This document shows, piece by piece, positions 1-10,000 of a stretch of 64,000 bases of DNA. Numbering within the stretch: the stretch's first letter is position 1; the number at the start of each line of letters is the position of its first letter. Under the pieces are notes generated by a model, which was not told the DNA's origin, made no database searches, and was given only the letters and a program-made list of their open reading frames with translations. Source of the DNA: Tritonibacter multivorans (GTDB lineage: Bacteria; Pseudomonadota; Alphaproteobacteria; Rhodobacterales; Rhodobacteraceae); NCBI RefSeq assembly GCF_001458415.1, contig NZ_CYSD01000021.1:124001-188000 (forward strand). The letters run 5' to 3'. The position numbers were made by a program, and so were the translations under genes.

Positions 1-1112
1 CGCTTATCCTCTTCCAACTTGGGCGAGAATTCATTTACGTCCCCGATGCCGAAGGCTCGGGGGTCAAGGCGCCGAACCCCGGTGACTTTCAGGGCGTTGT
101 AAACGCGGAAATGCTGCTTCTCGACAATCCGGAGCTGAACCGCGAAGCGCTGGAAAAGGTCGGAATTCAAAGGGTTTTCCCCGGACTTCCCGAGGATGAG
201 AATGCGATTCGTCAGGCCGTTTTGTGGTTTCAGGCTGCAACGCGGGTGGAATTGATCACCGGATCTTATGTGGTCAAAGTGGCCGTCCGCCACGAAGACC
301 CCGAGATCGCGGCAGAACTGACCAATACCCTGACCAATGCCTTTCTGGAACGCCGCCGCCGCCTTCACGCCACCCGTGAAAGCGCCAATTTGCGTGTCCG
401 CCTGCAAGCGGCCACAACGCAGGAAGGCGAAATCACCCGACAGCTTTCTGTGCTGCTGGGCGGTCTTGATCCACAGTTTGTGGCGACAGACCTCGATAAA
501 ACCTCTGAAGATCAGGCCAATCTTGCGCGTCTTCTGCGGGATTCCCGCACCAAGCTCGCCGCGCTCGAGGCCCGTCGCCAACTCTACCAGAAACGGTTTG
601 GAACGGGCGATCAGATGCTGGAAACTGAAATCGAGATCCGCGAAGAACTGGCCCGTGTGGATTACATCGAACGCGCCATGGTCGCAAACCGCAGCAAGAT
701 GGAGCATCTGTCCAAACTGATGCCGGCAATGCGCCCTCTGATCGAACTGCGGGACCAACAGGCCGAACGCATTGCGGGGCTGCAACTGCGTCTGCGCGAC
801 AGCGAAGCACTGAGCCAGGGCACCTCGGAGGGCAATGTGCGCGTGATCGAAGCCGCGGTTGCACCGCTGCGGTCCACCTCTGCGCCGCGGCGGGTTCAAT
901 TGGCGATTGTCATGGTTGTTTCACTGCTGGCTGGCTTGTCCGTTGCGGGGTTCAATGCGCTGATCACGCACAAGGAAACCACCCCGCGCACGCCCGGCCC
1001 GCAGACGCGCAGCCGCGAAGGGGCTCCGTCATCGCCAGCCGGTCGCAGCAAAGTGCCCTCGGAACGGGTGAACCTGATGCGCCACCGCGCGGTCGGCCAG
1101 GACCGAAGCTAA
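1..1112 (+). CDS. Wzz/GumC-type polysaccharide chain-length protein, 5' end outside window
   Basis: The frame is open to the left edge (in-frame codons from base 3), so the start lies outside the window and the ATG at 111 is internal. The visible part reads as the periplasmic and C-terminal portion of a polysaccharide co-polymerase: a long helical, coiled-coil-prone region rich in Arg, Glu and Leu (about 1-850), then one membrane segment (VQLAIVMVVSLLAGLSVAG, about 895-955) and a short basic cytoplasmic tail. No BY-kinase domain follows, unlike fused Wzc/ExoP proteins. Such inner-membrane proteins set chain length in Wzy-type export. The neighbouring ExoF-like and ExoY-like genes support the role. 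The family call is from overall architecture, not from a catalytic motif. Confidence 0.8.
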   Translation, partial: LILFQLGREFIYVPDAEGSGVKAPNPGDFQGVVNAEMLLLDNPELNREALEKVGIQRVFPGLPEDENAIRQAVLWFQAATRVELITGSYVVKVAVRHEDPEIAAELTNTLTNAFLERRRRLHATRESANLRVRLQAATTQEGEITRQLSVLLGGLDPQFVATDLDKTSEDQANLARLLRDSRTKLAALEARRQLYQKRFGTGDQMLETEIEIREELARVDYIERAMVANRSKMEHLSKLMPAMRPLIELRDQQAERIAGLQLRLRDSEALSQGTSEGNVRVIEAAVAPLRSTSAPRRVQLAIVMVVSLLAGLSVAGFNALITHKETTPRTPGPQTRSREGAPSSPAGRSKVPSERVNLMRHRAVGQDRS

Positions 1113-1141
1113 CAGCCATTCGCCGCTCTGGTTCACGTGAA

Positions 1142-1176
1142 GCAGTCCCGCCGCTGACACACAGGCGCGGGACTGC
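1142..1176. other. Stem-loop between chain-length gene and glycosyltransferase
   Basis: GCAGTCCCGC (1142-1151) pairs perfectly with GCGGGACTGC (1167-1176) around a 15-nt loop. No T-run follows, so it is not a classical terminator. It may stabilise the upstream mRNA end or attenuate reading into the glycosyltransferase gene that starts at 1212. Confidence 0.5.
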
Positions 1177-1211
1177 AGGCGGAAAGAGCCCCCAGCGAGG
1201 AGGATCCCAAG

Positions 1212-2441
1212 ATGAATACCCCTTCACCGGCAGCGCCTCTGCGGCTTGCCTATGTGATTGATACTTTGGTCACCGGCGGCGCGGAACGGCTTGTGGTGAC
1301 TTTTGCCAAAGCGGTGGAAGACCGCGCCGACATTCAGTTGACGGTCATTGTTCTGAACGGCCAAAAGACCCCATTTATGGAAGAGATTCAGGCAACCCGC
1401 ACCGAGGTTGTCTGCCTTCCCGGCAAAAGCCTCATTGATCCGCGCCGGTTCTTGCGCGTGGTGGCAGCGCTGCGACGGCGGCGGATCGAATTTGTCCATG
1501 CGCATCTGATTACATCCACGGTTGTGGCAGGGTTCGCCGCGCGCCTGTTGGGCATTCCGTTTGCCACGACAATCCACAATGTCAAAGCCAGCACCGCCCG
1601 TGTCAGCCGCGTGCGCGGCACCCTATACCGCGCGGTGCTTGCCCTGCCCGGCATTACCCGCATTGCGGTTGGTCAAGCCGTGGCGGATGCGGCCCAAGCC
1701 GATACGGGCAACCGCCCCTGTCTTGTCGTCCCCAATGCGGTGGCGCCAGAAGCGGCGCTGACGGATGCCCAGCGCGTGACCGCACGAGCCGCCCTGCGTG
1801 CAGAGCTTGGCTTTGACCAGCCCGGCGCACAGATGGTGCTCGCTGTGGGGGCGGTGATCGGGCAGAAGGCCTATGACGACATGCTAACGGCGTTTGCCAA
1901 AGTGGCCGCAGAAGCCCCCCAAGCGCGCCTGATGATCGCGGGCAAAGCACCGGAGCCAAATCGCCTTGCCGCATTGGAACAGCAGATCACCGAACTTGGC
2001 TTGCAGGACCGGGTGCAGTTCCTTGGCCTGCGCCGGGATATTCCGGCGCTTTTGGCGGCAGCCGATGTCTTCCTGAGCGCATCACATTGGGAAGGCGCGC
2101 CCGTCTCCCTGCTGGAGGCCATGGCCAATGCCCTGCCCTGTGTGATGACCGATGTGGGCGACAATGCCCGGATTCTGGCTGGAACCGGCACGCCGCTGGC
2201 GCCACCGCACCACCCCGATGCCCTGGCTGAGGTCCTGCTGAGAATGCTGCAGTCGCCTGATCTGGCAGAAACCTGCGGCGCGGCGGCCAAACAACGGGTC
2301 GCGGACACCTACAGCGTGGACGCCTGGGTGGACCGCCTGTCCCGCATCTATCGCCCCACGGCCAAAGTGTCGGGGCAGCCCCACAACACACCACCCCTGT
2401 CTCATCTGTCTCAGACGCACGAGGGAGAACGCGCAAGATGA
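1212..2441 (+). CDS. GT4-family glycosyltransferase
   Basis: 409 residues with the two Rossmann-like halves of GT-B retaining glycosyltransferases. The N-terminus shows the acceptor-side glycine loop (VIDTLVTGGAERLV, about 8-22). The C-terminal nucleotide-sugar domain carries the EX7E motif in HWEGAPVSLLEAM (about residues 297-309). The start is supported by GAGGAGG 9 nt upstream of the ATG. It probably adds one sugar to the lipid-linked polysaccharide repeat unit on the cytoplasmic face; donor and acceptor cannot be read from sequence. Its stop overlaps the start of the downstream sulfotransferase by 4 nt (ATGA), indicating translational coupling. Confidence 0.9.
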   Translation: MNTPSPAAPLRLAYVIDTLVTGGAERLVVTFAKAVEDRADIQLTVIVLNGQKTPFMEEIQATRTEVVCLPGKSLIDPRRFLRVVAALRRRRIEFVHAHLITSTVVAGFAARLLGIPFATTIHNVKASTARVSRVRGTLYRAVLALPGITRIAVGQAVADAAQADTGNRPCLVVPNAVAPEAALTDAQRVTARAALRAELGFDQPGAQMVLAVGAVIGQKAYDDMLTAFAKVAAEAPQARLMIAGKAPEPNRLAALEQQITELGLQDRVQFLGLRRDIPALLAAADVFLSASHWEGAPVSLLEAMANALPCVMTDVGDNARILAGTGTPLAPPHHPDALAEVLLRMLQSPDLAETCGAAAKQRVADTYSVDAWVDRLSRIYRPTAKVSGQPHNTPPLSHLSQTHEGERAR

Positions 2442-3310
2442 CCGTTATGGATGTAGCCCGCAGAACCCTGCGGCGCAGTATTGCCTATAAGGTGGCCCGC
2501 AGCACGCAGTTGCAGATGCGCGGACTGCAGGACCCCGCCCGCCCCCTGCCCAGCTTTGTGATCATCGGAGCCCACAAAGCCGGCACCACATCGTTTTACA
2601 AAAACCTCACCACGCACCCGCAGATCCTGCCTGCCTGGACCAAAGAGGTGCATTACTTTGATCAGGACCCGCTGCCGCCCTTAAGCTGGTACCGGGCGCA
2701 TTTTCCAACCCGTCGTGAACTGAGCGAGATTGAAGGGATCTCCGGAGAGGCCAGCCCGTCCTATTGCCTGCTGCCCCATGTGCCACAGCTGCTGCGTCAG
2801 CAGATGCCCGATTGCAGGCTGATCCTCTTGCTGCGTGACCCCGTGGCACGGGCCTATTCCGCGCATCAGTACAACAGCCGTGGCGGCATGACCGACCTGA
2901 GCTTTGAAGCATGGATCGAACGGGATTTCCGTCTGGTGGGCGATGCCGACATTACCGCTGACCGCTATGCGTCGCTGCTGTCGAAATCAAACCCGGCCGA
3001 AAAACTGCCGCTTGCCCTGCTGCGCGGGATCTATGTGGAACAGATCAAACTGTGGCACGCGGCATTCCCAGCGGATCAGTTGCTGATCCTGGACAGTGCA
3101 GAGTATTTTGGCGACGCGCCCGGCACGTTGCGAGACGTTGCGCGCGATTTTCTGGGGCTGCGCGATCACGACTTTGGCTATCGCAAGACCCGCACCGAAG
3201 CCCGATCCTATCCCAAAATCCCCGGCGAGACCGCAGATCGCCTGCGTGCGTTCTATGCGCCCTACAATGCGCGCCTGTCCGACTATCTGGGCCGCGACTT
3301 CGACTGGTAG
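2438..3310 (+). CDS. PAPS-dependent sulfotransferase domain protein
   Basis: 290 residues. The PAPS 5'-phosphosulfate loop is visible as GAHKAGTTSFYKNL (about residues 45-58), and the 3'-phosphate-binding segment as LLLRDPVARAYSAH (about 128-141), both typical of the sulfotransferase fold. No signal peptide or clear membrane anchor is seen. The GAGGGAGAA ribosome-binding site lies inside the end of the preceding glycosyltransferase, so the two are coupled. In this context it most likely sulfates a sugar of the exopolysaccharide repeat unit or its lipid intermediate. Substrate identity is inference. Confidence 0.87.
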   Translation: MTVMDVARRTLRRSIAYKVARSTQLQMRGLQDPARPLPSFVIIGAHKAGTTSFYKNLTTHPQILPAWTKEVHYFDQDPLPPLSWYRAHFPTRRELSEIEGISGEASPSYCLLPHVPQLLRQQMPDCRLILLLRDPVARAYSAHQYNSRGGMTDLSFEAWIERDFRLVGDADITADRYASLLSKSNPAEKLPLALLRGIYVEQIKLWHAAFPADQLLILDSAEYFGDAPGTLRDVARDFLGLRDHDFGYRKTRTEARSYPKIPGETADRLRAFYAPYNARLSDYLGRDFDW

Positions 3311-3330
3311 GCGGCTGCCCAGAAACAAAC

Positions 3331-3362
3331 AAAAGGGGAGAGGTTTTCACCTCTCCCCTTTT
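3331..3362. terminator. Bidirectional rho-independent terminator
   Basis: AAAAGGGGAGAGGT (3331-3344) and ACCTCTCCCCTTTT (3349-3362) form a perfect 14-bp stem with a TTTC loop. A-tracts and T-tracts flank both sides. It sits between two convergent genes (ends at 3310 and 3386) and can serve both. Confidence 0.93.
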
Positions 3363-3385
3363 TGGTTTGTGCCTGTCGCTGTGGC

Positions 3386-4582
3386 TCAGTTCCCTGCGCT
3401 GACCCCACCAAAGGTGACAACCAGAACGTCGTCAGGCTGCATCAAACTTGTCAGCTCCACCAATTCAGCCGCCCCGCTTTGACCATTGCGGTAGATCTCA
3501 AAGGTGGTGGTGATTTCGGCTTCGACCACAAGGGCCGAGGTCGGCGCTGCGCTGCGCAGGAAATCCATTGCTGCGTTCAAATCTGACCGCAGCAGGGCAA
3601 CCCGCTGGTCGATCTCGATCTTGTCGCGCAACAGATCCCGGTGGTAGCGGCTGCGGGCCACGCCAATCTCGCTTTCGGCATTGGCGCCCGTCTGTTCCGC
3701 CTTGGCGGCAAAGGCCAGTGTTTCCAGCTCGTCCGAGCGGTAATTGTCCAGATCCACCTGCAGATCAATAAGCCGGTCGCGGCGCGTCAGACCCTGTGTC
3801 ACCAGACCGCTAACGTCCTCAAGCTGCTGTTCTATCACAGACAGCTGGCGCGACAGGATCTCGCGGCGCTGGGCATAAAACCCGGTTTCGGCCTCCGCCA
3901 AGGCGCTGCGGCGACGATAGCCTTCGATGGTTTCTTCCAAAATGGCACGTCCCGTGCTGTAGACCGCGACCTGATCCGGGTTCTCCGAGGCGTCGCTTGC
4001 GGCACTTTCACCAGCAAGCCGGGCCAGTTCCGCGACAATCGATTTCTGCTCATCCTCGGCGTATTCAAGGCGGATACGCGCATCCAAGGCACGGCGCTGG
4101 GCATCCACAATTGCCCGTTCACTTGTGCCTGCAGCCGCCTGCGCCCGTTCATAGCCGCCCGCCAGCGCAATCGCTTTGATCACCGTCATGCCTGGGGCAA
4201 ATTTATAAGACCCCGGCGCCTGCACGTTCCCCATCACAAAGATCGGGCGATATTCGGCAATGCCTGCAACAACAGATACATTGTCCTCGAACTGGTTGGC
4301 GGCGCGTTCGGCAATCGTGTCTTCGATTTCAGCCAGCGTTTTGCCGGTGACCGCGACCCGACCAAAGTGATGCAGACGAATGGTGCCGTCGCCGCGCACC
4401 TCAACCGCATTCGAGAAATCCTCGCGTCCGAAGATCGAGATCGAGAGCTTGTCCCCGACCCCAATAATATAGTCCTCGGCCACAGCAACCTGTGCGGAAC
4501 TCAGCCAAAATACCGCGACCAGACTGCCCAACAGCCATCGCACAACAGCCCAGCGTTTCCCTGCATACGTCATCCGTTCCAT
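3386..4582 (-). CDS. ExoF/Wza-type polysaccharide export protein
   Basis: About 398 residues from ATG at 4582; ATG 4573 is an alternative. A purine-rich GGAGGGGAAGCAGGA precedes both. The N-terminus is a Sec signal peptide ending near VAVAED with no lipobox cysteine, unlike Wza. Next comes the Poly_export domain (YIIGVGDKLSISIFGREDFS), an SLBB-like segment (IFVMGNVQAPGSYKFAPGMTV) and a long coiled coil (about residues 135-330). The size and this layout match the ExoF class of periplasmic/outer-membrane export partners better than the shorter Wza class. It overlaps the end of the upstream glycosyltransferase gene (4570), so the two are coupled. Confidence 0.85.
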   Translation of the reverse strand: MERMTYAGKRWAVVRWLLGSLVAVFWLSSAQVAVAEDYIIGVGDKLSISIFGREDFSNAVEVRGDGTIRLHHFGRVAVTGKTLAEIEDTIAERAANQFEDNVSVVAGIAEYRPIFVMGNVQAPGSYKFAPGMTVIKAIALAGGYERAQAAAGTSERAIVDAQRRALDARIRLEYAEDEQKSIVAELARLAGESAASDASENPDQVAVYSTGRAILEETIEGYRRRSALAEAETGFYAQRREILSRQLSVIEQQLEDVSGLVTQGLTRRDRLIDLQVDLDNYRSDELETLAFAAKAEQTGANAESEIGVARSRYHRDLLRDKIEIDQRVALLRSDLNAAMDFLRSAAPTSALVVEAEITTTFEIYRNGQSGAAELVELTSLMQPDDVLVVTFGGVSAGN

Positions 4583-5733
4583 TCCTGCTTCCCCTCCATC
4601 GTCTGCGGCTGCCCAACGGGTGCGCCTGCGCGGGCCGCTGCATAAAGCGCCCAAATGCGATCGGTCATAGCCTTGCCCGAAAACCGGGCCCTTACGGTGT
4701 CTTGTCCTGCGGCCCCAATACGGTGGCGCAGGTCGGCATCTGACACCAACATGCCCCCTGCCGCCGCCAGGGCCGCCGGGTCCGAGGCTGGCACCAGCAT
4801 GCCATTCTCGCCGTTTGCAATCAAATCCGGCACGCCCCCCACGGCGGTAGACACCACAGGCAACCCCATCGCCATCGCCTCGAGCAGCACCATTGGCAGC
4901 CCTTCCCAGGCCGAGGCCAGCATAAAGATATCAATCGCCGAGAGCAGCTCGGGCATCTGGCGAATATTGCCGGTGAAGGTCAGCCGGTCCGGGCCCAGCC
5001 CCAATTGCCGCGCCAGCTCCTGGCTCTGCGTCATCAGCTCGCCGTCGCCAACAACAAGAAAATGCGCCCTTGGGTCTTTGCGCGCCAGAATGGCCGCTGC
5101 GCGCAGGAAATTGGCATGATCTTTTTGCACATTCAGGCGCCCGACTTTGGCAATCACCACAGCGTCCTTGGGGACGCCAAATTGGCTCAGGTCCAGCGGT
5201 GTCGCGTTCTCGGGCGAGAAACGCGACAAGTCGACGCCGTTTTGAATCACCTCGATGTTCTCGCGGGGCACTCCGCCATAGCGGGCCACATGGTCGGCCA
5301 CCAAGGGGGTCACCGCGATCAGCGCATCCGGTTTGCCGACCACCCAATGATACAGCCGCGCAGGCAGGCGTTTTTTGCGCCAGGGGGCAGCATTGTGGAG
5401 CGTGACCAGACGCGGCAGGCCCCGCATCCGTGCGGCCAGTTGGGCCACAAGATCACTTTTGGTCAGATGGCTGTGCACCACATCGGGTTGCCAGCGGCGC
5501 ATCAATTGCCAGATCCGCCACAAGGCCAGCGGATCCCTCAGCCCCTTGCGACTGAGGCGGGTGGTGGCAATGCCACGTTTCTCGACCTCGGGGGCCAAAG
5601 GGCCGGGTGTGAAATACGCCACATGCGCAAGATCGCCGCGTGCCTTGGCCGCGTCGAGCAAATCCAAAAGCAGCGTCTCCGCCCCTCCGACCCGCAGGCT
5701 GTCGATGACAAAAAGAATACGCTGGCTCACCAT
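4570..5733 (-). CDS. GT4-family glycosyltransferase
   Basis: 387 residues from the ATG at 5733; the open frame continues upstream but that part is antisense to the preceding gene. Sequence begins MVSQRILFVIDSLRVGGAET, the usual GT-B N-terminal loop. The donor-binding half has the EX7E motif in AWEGLPMVLLEAMAMGLP (about residues 295-312). It starts 7 nt inside the previous glycosyltransferase gene and runs into the export gene, so three genes form a tightly coupled operon. It probably builds part of the repeat unit; sugar specificity is unknown. Confidence 0.9.
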   Translation of the reverse strand: MVSQRILFVIDSLRVGGAETLLLDLLDAAKARGDLAHVAYFTPGPLAPEVEKRGIATTRLSRKGLRDPLALWRIWQLMRRWQPDVVHSHLTKSDLVAQLAARMRGLPRLVTLHNAAPWRKKRLPARLYHWVVGKPDALIAVTPLVADHVARYGGVPRENIEVIQNGVDLSRFSPENATPLDLSQFGVPKDAVVIAKVGRLNVQKDHANFLRAAAILARKDPRAHFLVVGDGELMTQSQELARQLGLGPDRLTFTGNIRQMPELLSAIDIFMLASAWEGLPMVLLEAMAMGLPVVSTAVGGVPDLIANGENGMLVPASDPAALAAAGGMLVSDADLRHRIGAAGQDTVRARFSGKAMTDRIWALYAAARAGAPVGQPQTMEGKQEWNG

Positions 5734-6962
5734 TGCAGCGCCTCGGCTGCGGGACGGCCATACGCGCCCGGTGCGTGCGACGCAATCCGCCGCGCCACAG
5801 CCTCCCAGGTGAACTGGCGGCCACGCTCCAGTCCGGCAAGGCCCATCTGTTTGCAGGTTTCCGGCACCTCCAGCACATCCCGCAGGGCCTGCGCCAGCCC
5901 AGCAGCATCGCGCGGCGCACACAGACGCCCGGTGCGCCCGTCCTGCACGATGGCGCCGATGTCTCCCGCGGTCGTCGACACCACCGGCAGCCCGAACTGC
6001 ATGGCCTCGAGGAACACGATCCCAAAGGGTTCGACCCGCGACGGCATGCAAAAGCAAGATGCTTTGTGAAAATAGTCCGGCAGCTCCGACAGCGGCAGAC
6101 GGCCCAGCACATCGACCCCCTCCACCTGCACATCCGGCGAACAGCCAATGATGGTGAGGGTGGCATCTGGAAGATGGGTGCGCAGTTCCTTGAACGCCTC
6201 GATCATTTCGGGCCCGCCTTTGCGTTCCCAATCGACGCCGACAAACAGAATATTGCGGCGCTCTGAACGCGCCAGGCTGATGTCCACCGGACAGTCCGGC
6301 CGCGCCGAAGCCCCGGCGCCGATGGCCGACACCTTACTGTCCGCAATCCCATAATCGTTCAGCAGGAAATCACGGATTTTCGGGCCGAAGGTAAAGACAT
6401 GATCGGCGTCGTCATAGATGCTGCGCTCCCGGTCGAGCCAGACCGAAGACGGATGCCCTGTGCCTTCCTGATCTTCATCGGCCAGCCGCGCACGGGCGAC
6501 GTGGTCGGTGTAGACATAGTTCGGCACCCCCGGCAGCGCGGCCGAGAACATCGATTGCGTCTGCACGGTGAAATCAAACCCCGCATCGCCAAAGCGCCGC
6601 CGCAACATGCGCCCGACACGGTCGAAATAGCTGCGGGCCCGGAACAGGCGGTAGCGCAGCTTTGCCTTGGAGCTGAGCGTCGACAGCCCGTATTCCTGCA
6701 ACGCCCCAAGCCCACAGAGCATCATGGTGCCCTGCTGGCTGCGCATAAACTCTGTTGCGTTGAAGGTTTCAAAATCCACGTTGGGGCACTGCGACCGCAG
6801 GGCGGGCAGCATTTGCGCGTTAATATGGGAAAAATCCCCAGCGGTGACAAACAGCGCCTTGTATCGGTTCTTGCCAGCCGCAGCGTTGGTATACCCCCCG
6901 CTCTGGTTGCCGGGTTCAGCCATATGGGCCGCAGCCGGGGTGGCGCTTGCAAAATCCTGCAT
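5727..6962 (-). CDS. Glycosyltransferase (GT4-like)
   Basis: 411 residues from the ATG at 6962, chosen because AGGGAGGT lies 6 nt upstream. The C-terminal half contains MPSRVEPFGIVFLEAMQFGLP with the EX7E spacing typical of GT4 enzymes (about residues 301-321). The N-terminal half is diverged and has no strong acceptor loop. It is the first gene of the three-gene minus-strand operon leading to the export protein. Cytoplasmic, probably acting in repeat-unit assembly. Confidence 0.85.
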   Translation of the reverse strand: MQDFASATPAAAHMAEPGNQSGGYTNAAAGKNRYKALFVTAGDFSHINAQMLPALRSQCPNVDFETFNATEFMRSQQGTMMLCGLGALQEYGLSTLSSKAKLRYRLFRARSYFDRVGRMLRRRFGDAGFDFTVQTQSMFSAALPGVPNYVYTDHVARARLADEDQEGTGHPSSVWLDRERSIYDDADHVFTFGPKIRDFLLNDYGIADSKVSAIGAGASARPDCPVDISLARSERRNILFVGVDWERKGGPEMIEAFKELRTHLPDATLTIIGCSPDVQVEGVDVLGRLPLSELPDYFHKASCFCMPSRVEPFGIVFLEAMQFGLPVVSTTAGDIGAIVQDGRTGRLCAPRDAAGLAQALRDVLEVPETCKQMGLAGLERGRQFTWEAVARRIASHAPGAYGRPAAEALQW

Positions 6963-7070
6963 AAAATACCTCCCTCTTGACGACCGCCAGCTCACAAGGG
7001 TAACCAAAGGTCAAACGCGTTAATCACACCATGGATCAACACTGGCGGGTCAAGGTTTCAATCACAAGCC

Positions 7071-10000
7071 TTAGGCAATCGGCTCATCGTTAAATACGAA
7101 GTCGAAGTAATCGACCCGCAAGGGTTCCGCGCCGTCTTTAAAGCCCGAAATCTCGATCACATCGCCCGAGGTCAGCGCCAAATTGCTGACTTCGTAAGTG
7201 GCAAAGCTGTCACCGTTGGCAAGCGCCCCCCCCGCGTCCTGGTTCCAAACAAAACTGTCGATCTGGCTGCCATTCAGCAGGATGTTCAGCGTCGACTGAC
7301 CGTCATTTTCATCGTAATGGCCAATGACCAGGTCATAAGTTTCTGCGGTGCCATCAAAGGTGTAGGACGCCCGTTGCTCACCGCTGCCCTGAGCCTGAAT
7401 ATACTGGCCGTTCGACGCAGAGGCATTGTTCTTAGCGGTGAAACCCAAATCGAGCGACACATCGGTGCTTTCGGCCTCCACCCGGAACGAAGACGCCGCT
7501 GGCGGACTGAGATCGACATCAAAGGTTGTGAGCGTCGCGTTTGCGGCGACCTCATTGCCAGATGTGTCGAGCACTTCGCTGGCTTGCAACGCCACCGTAT
7601 AGGCCCCCTCGTCCGCGACATCCCAGGTGCCCCCCGGCGCATCAACCGTATAGGTCGCAACCCGTGGGGTCCCGTCTGATCCAACATCGACACTGACGCT
7701 GCTGACCGTCACGGCACCGCCGGGGCCGGTCACTGTGATGTCGCCGACATCAATCGAAGATACGTCAATCGCCACATTGTCGCCGAAGGTCACAACGATG
7801 TCTGTGGTCGCATTTCCAGCCTCACCCGGTCCAATGTCCGGCGCAGAAGAGGATTGCACAACGGGCACCATAGTGTCCCCGCCCCCACCGGCACCGGTAT
7901 AGGTAAAGTCGAGATAATCGGTGCGCAGCGGCTCGCCGCCGTCCTTGGTGCCGACCAGTTCAATGACATCGCCATTGGTCAGTTCCACCCCACTCAGCAT
8001 CCGCGTCGCAAAGGTCGCGCCATTGGCCAGCGATCCACCGGTGTCGCGATCCCAGACAAAACTGTCGATCGCCACACTGTTGAGCAGGATCTGCATGCTG
8101 GACTGGCCATCATCTTCGTCAAAATAGCCAAGCTCGAGGTCATAGGTGCCATCGGTGGCGGTAAAGGTGTAGGACGCCCGCTGTTCGCCGCTGCCGAAGG
8201 CCTGCGCATATTGCCCGCCCGAGGCGCTGGCGTTGTTTTTCACCGTGTAGGTCGTCAGCGCCATGTCCTCGACCTCGACCCGGAACGGATCAGGTCCGGA
8301 GCCGCTGATATTGACGTTGAAGCTGTCAAGGTTCGGATCTGCAGTGACTTTGTTGCCCGAAGTGTCCTCGACCTCGCTGTCCAGCAGCTCCACGGTATAG
8401 GCCCCATTGTCCGCTGTATCCCACGTCCCCCCCGGCGCGTTGACCGTATAGGTCGCAGTGCGCGGCGTGCCATCGCTGGCAACATCGACACTGACGCTGT
8501 TGATGGTCAGGAAACCACCCGGACCCGAAACATTGATGTCGCCAATGTCGATAGAGGACACATCAATCGCCACATTATCAGCAAAGGTGATGGTGATATC
8601 CGTGGTCGCATTGCCCGCTTCGCTGGATCCGAGGTCGGGTGCATTGGTGGACTGAACTGTCGGGACAATGGTGTCACCGCCCCCAGCCCCTTGATAGGCA
8701 AAATCAAGGAAATCGATTCGAAGCGGCTCGCCCCCGTTTTTGAAGCCCACCACTTCGATCACATCCCCATTGGCCAGCGTCAGACCGGTGATATCCCGCG
8801 TCGCCGCCGTGGCCGGGTTGGCCAGAGACCCGCCGGTGTCCCGATCCCAGGTAAAGCTGTCGATTTCGGTGCCGTTCAACAGAACTTGCAAGGTCGATTG
8901 CCCATCGTCCTCGTCATAGTAGCCCAGCGCCAGATCATAGACGCCGCCCGTTGCCATGAAGGTATAGGACGCACGCTGCTCTGCGCTGCCCCCGGCCTGC
9001 AGGTACTGGCCATTGGAGGCAGAGGTGTTGTTTTTGATGGTGAAGTTCTGGTCGATGGTAAAGTCTTCGGCCTCGACCCGGAACGGATCCGGTGGCGGGC
9101 TGGAGATATCAACCGTGAAGCTGTCGAGCGTGGCATCGGCAGCCACCGAATTGCCCGAGGTGTCCAGCACCTCGCTGCCCTCAAGTCCAACGGTATAAGA
9201 TCCATCATCCGCCACATCCCAGGTGCCGCCCGGTGCGTCGATGGTATAGGTCGCCGACCGCGGGCTGCCGTTGCTGCCCATATCAACGCTGACATTGCTG
9301 ACATTCAACGCCCCACCCGGACCGGTGACAGTGATATCGCCCACATCAATCGAAGACACATCAATGGCCACATTGTCCTGGAACACCACAGTGACATCCA
9401 ATGTGGCCTGACCGGCCTCGCCCGGACCCACATCCGGCGCATCGGAGGATAGCGCCGTCGGCGGTGCGGTGTCGCCCGCCCCCGGATCAAACGTCAGGAA
9501 GATGGGCGCGGTGGTTCCGCCCATCGGCGCGTCATTCGCACCCGGATTGATAATGGTGGCAACAAAGGCCAACGGCACCTCGGCCTCGCCCGAGAAGTCA
9601 TAGTCCGTGATATTGTTGAAATCGAACATCGAGGTGATGTCCTGATTGCTGCCATCCAGCGCAATGTCAAAGGTCTGAAGCTCTACAAGGTTGTTGGCCG
9701 GGAAATCCGAGGCCGCCAGATCCGCCAGCTGCTGATCCAGCTGCGGCGCATAGGCCTGATCGGCGGCATTGCCATTGTAGAATTCATTTGTGACGGGCTG
9801 CACAAAGCCTTTGCCCAATGTGACCCGCGCGGTGAACCCATCGGGCCCGCTGACCACCACCGACGGTCCACCCGCCCCATAGGTGCCAGTGCCGCCTTCA
9901 TCAATGCCATTGACGGTCAGTGTCGGCAAGATGCCGGGGCTGGCCTCAGAGGTATCGGTATAGGCGCCAGCATCGGTGCCGGAATGGATCAGCTGGCTGG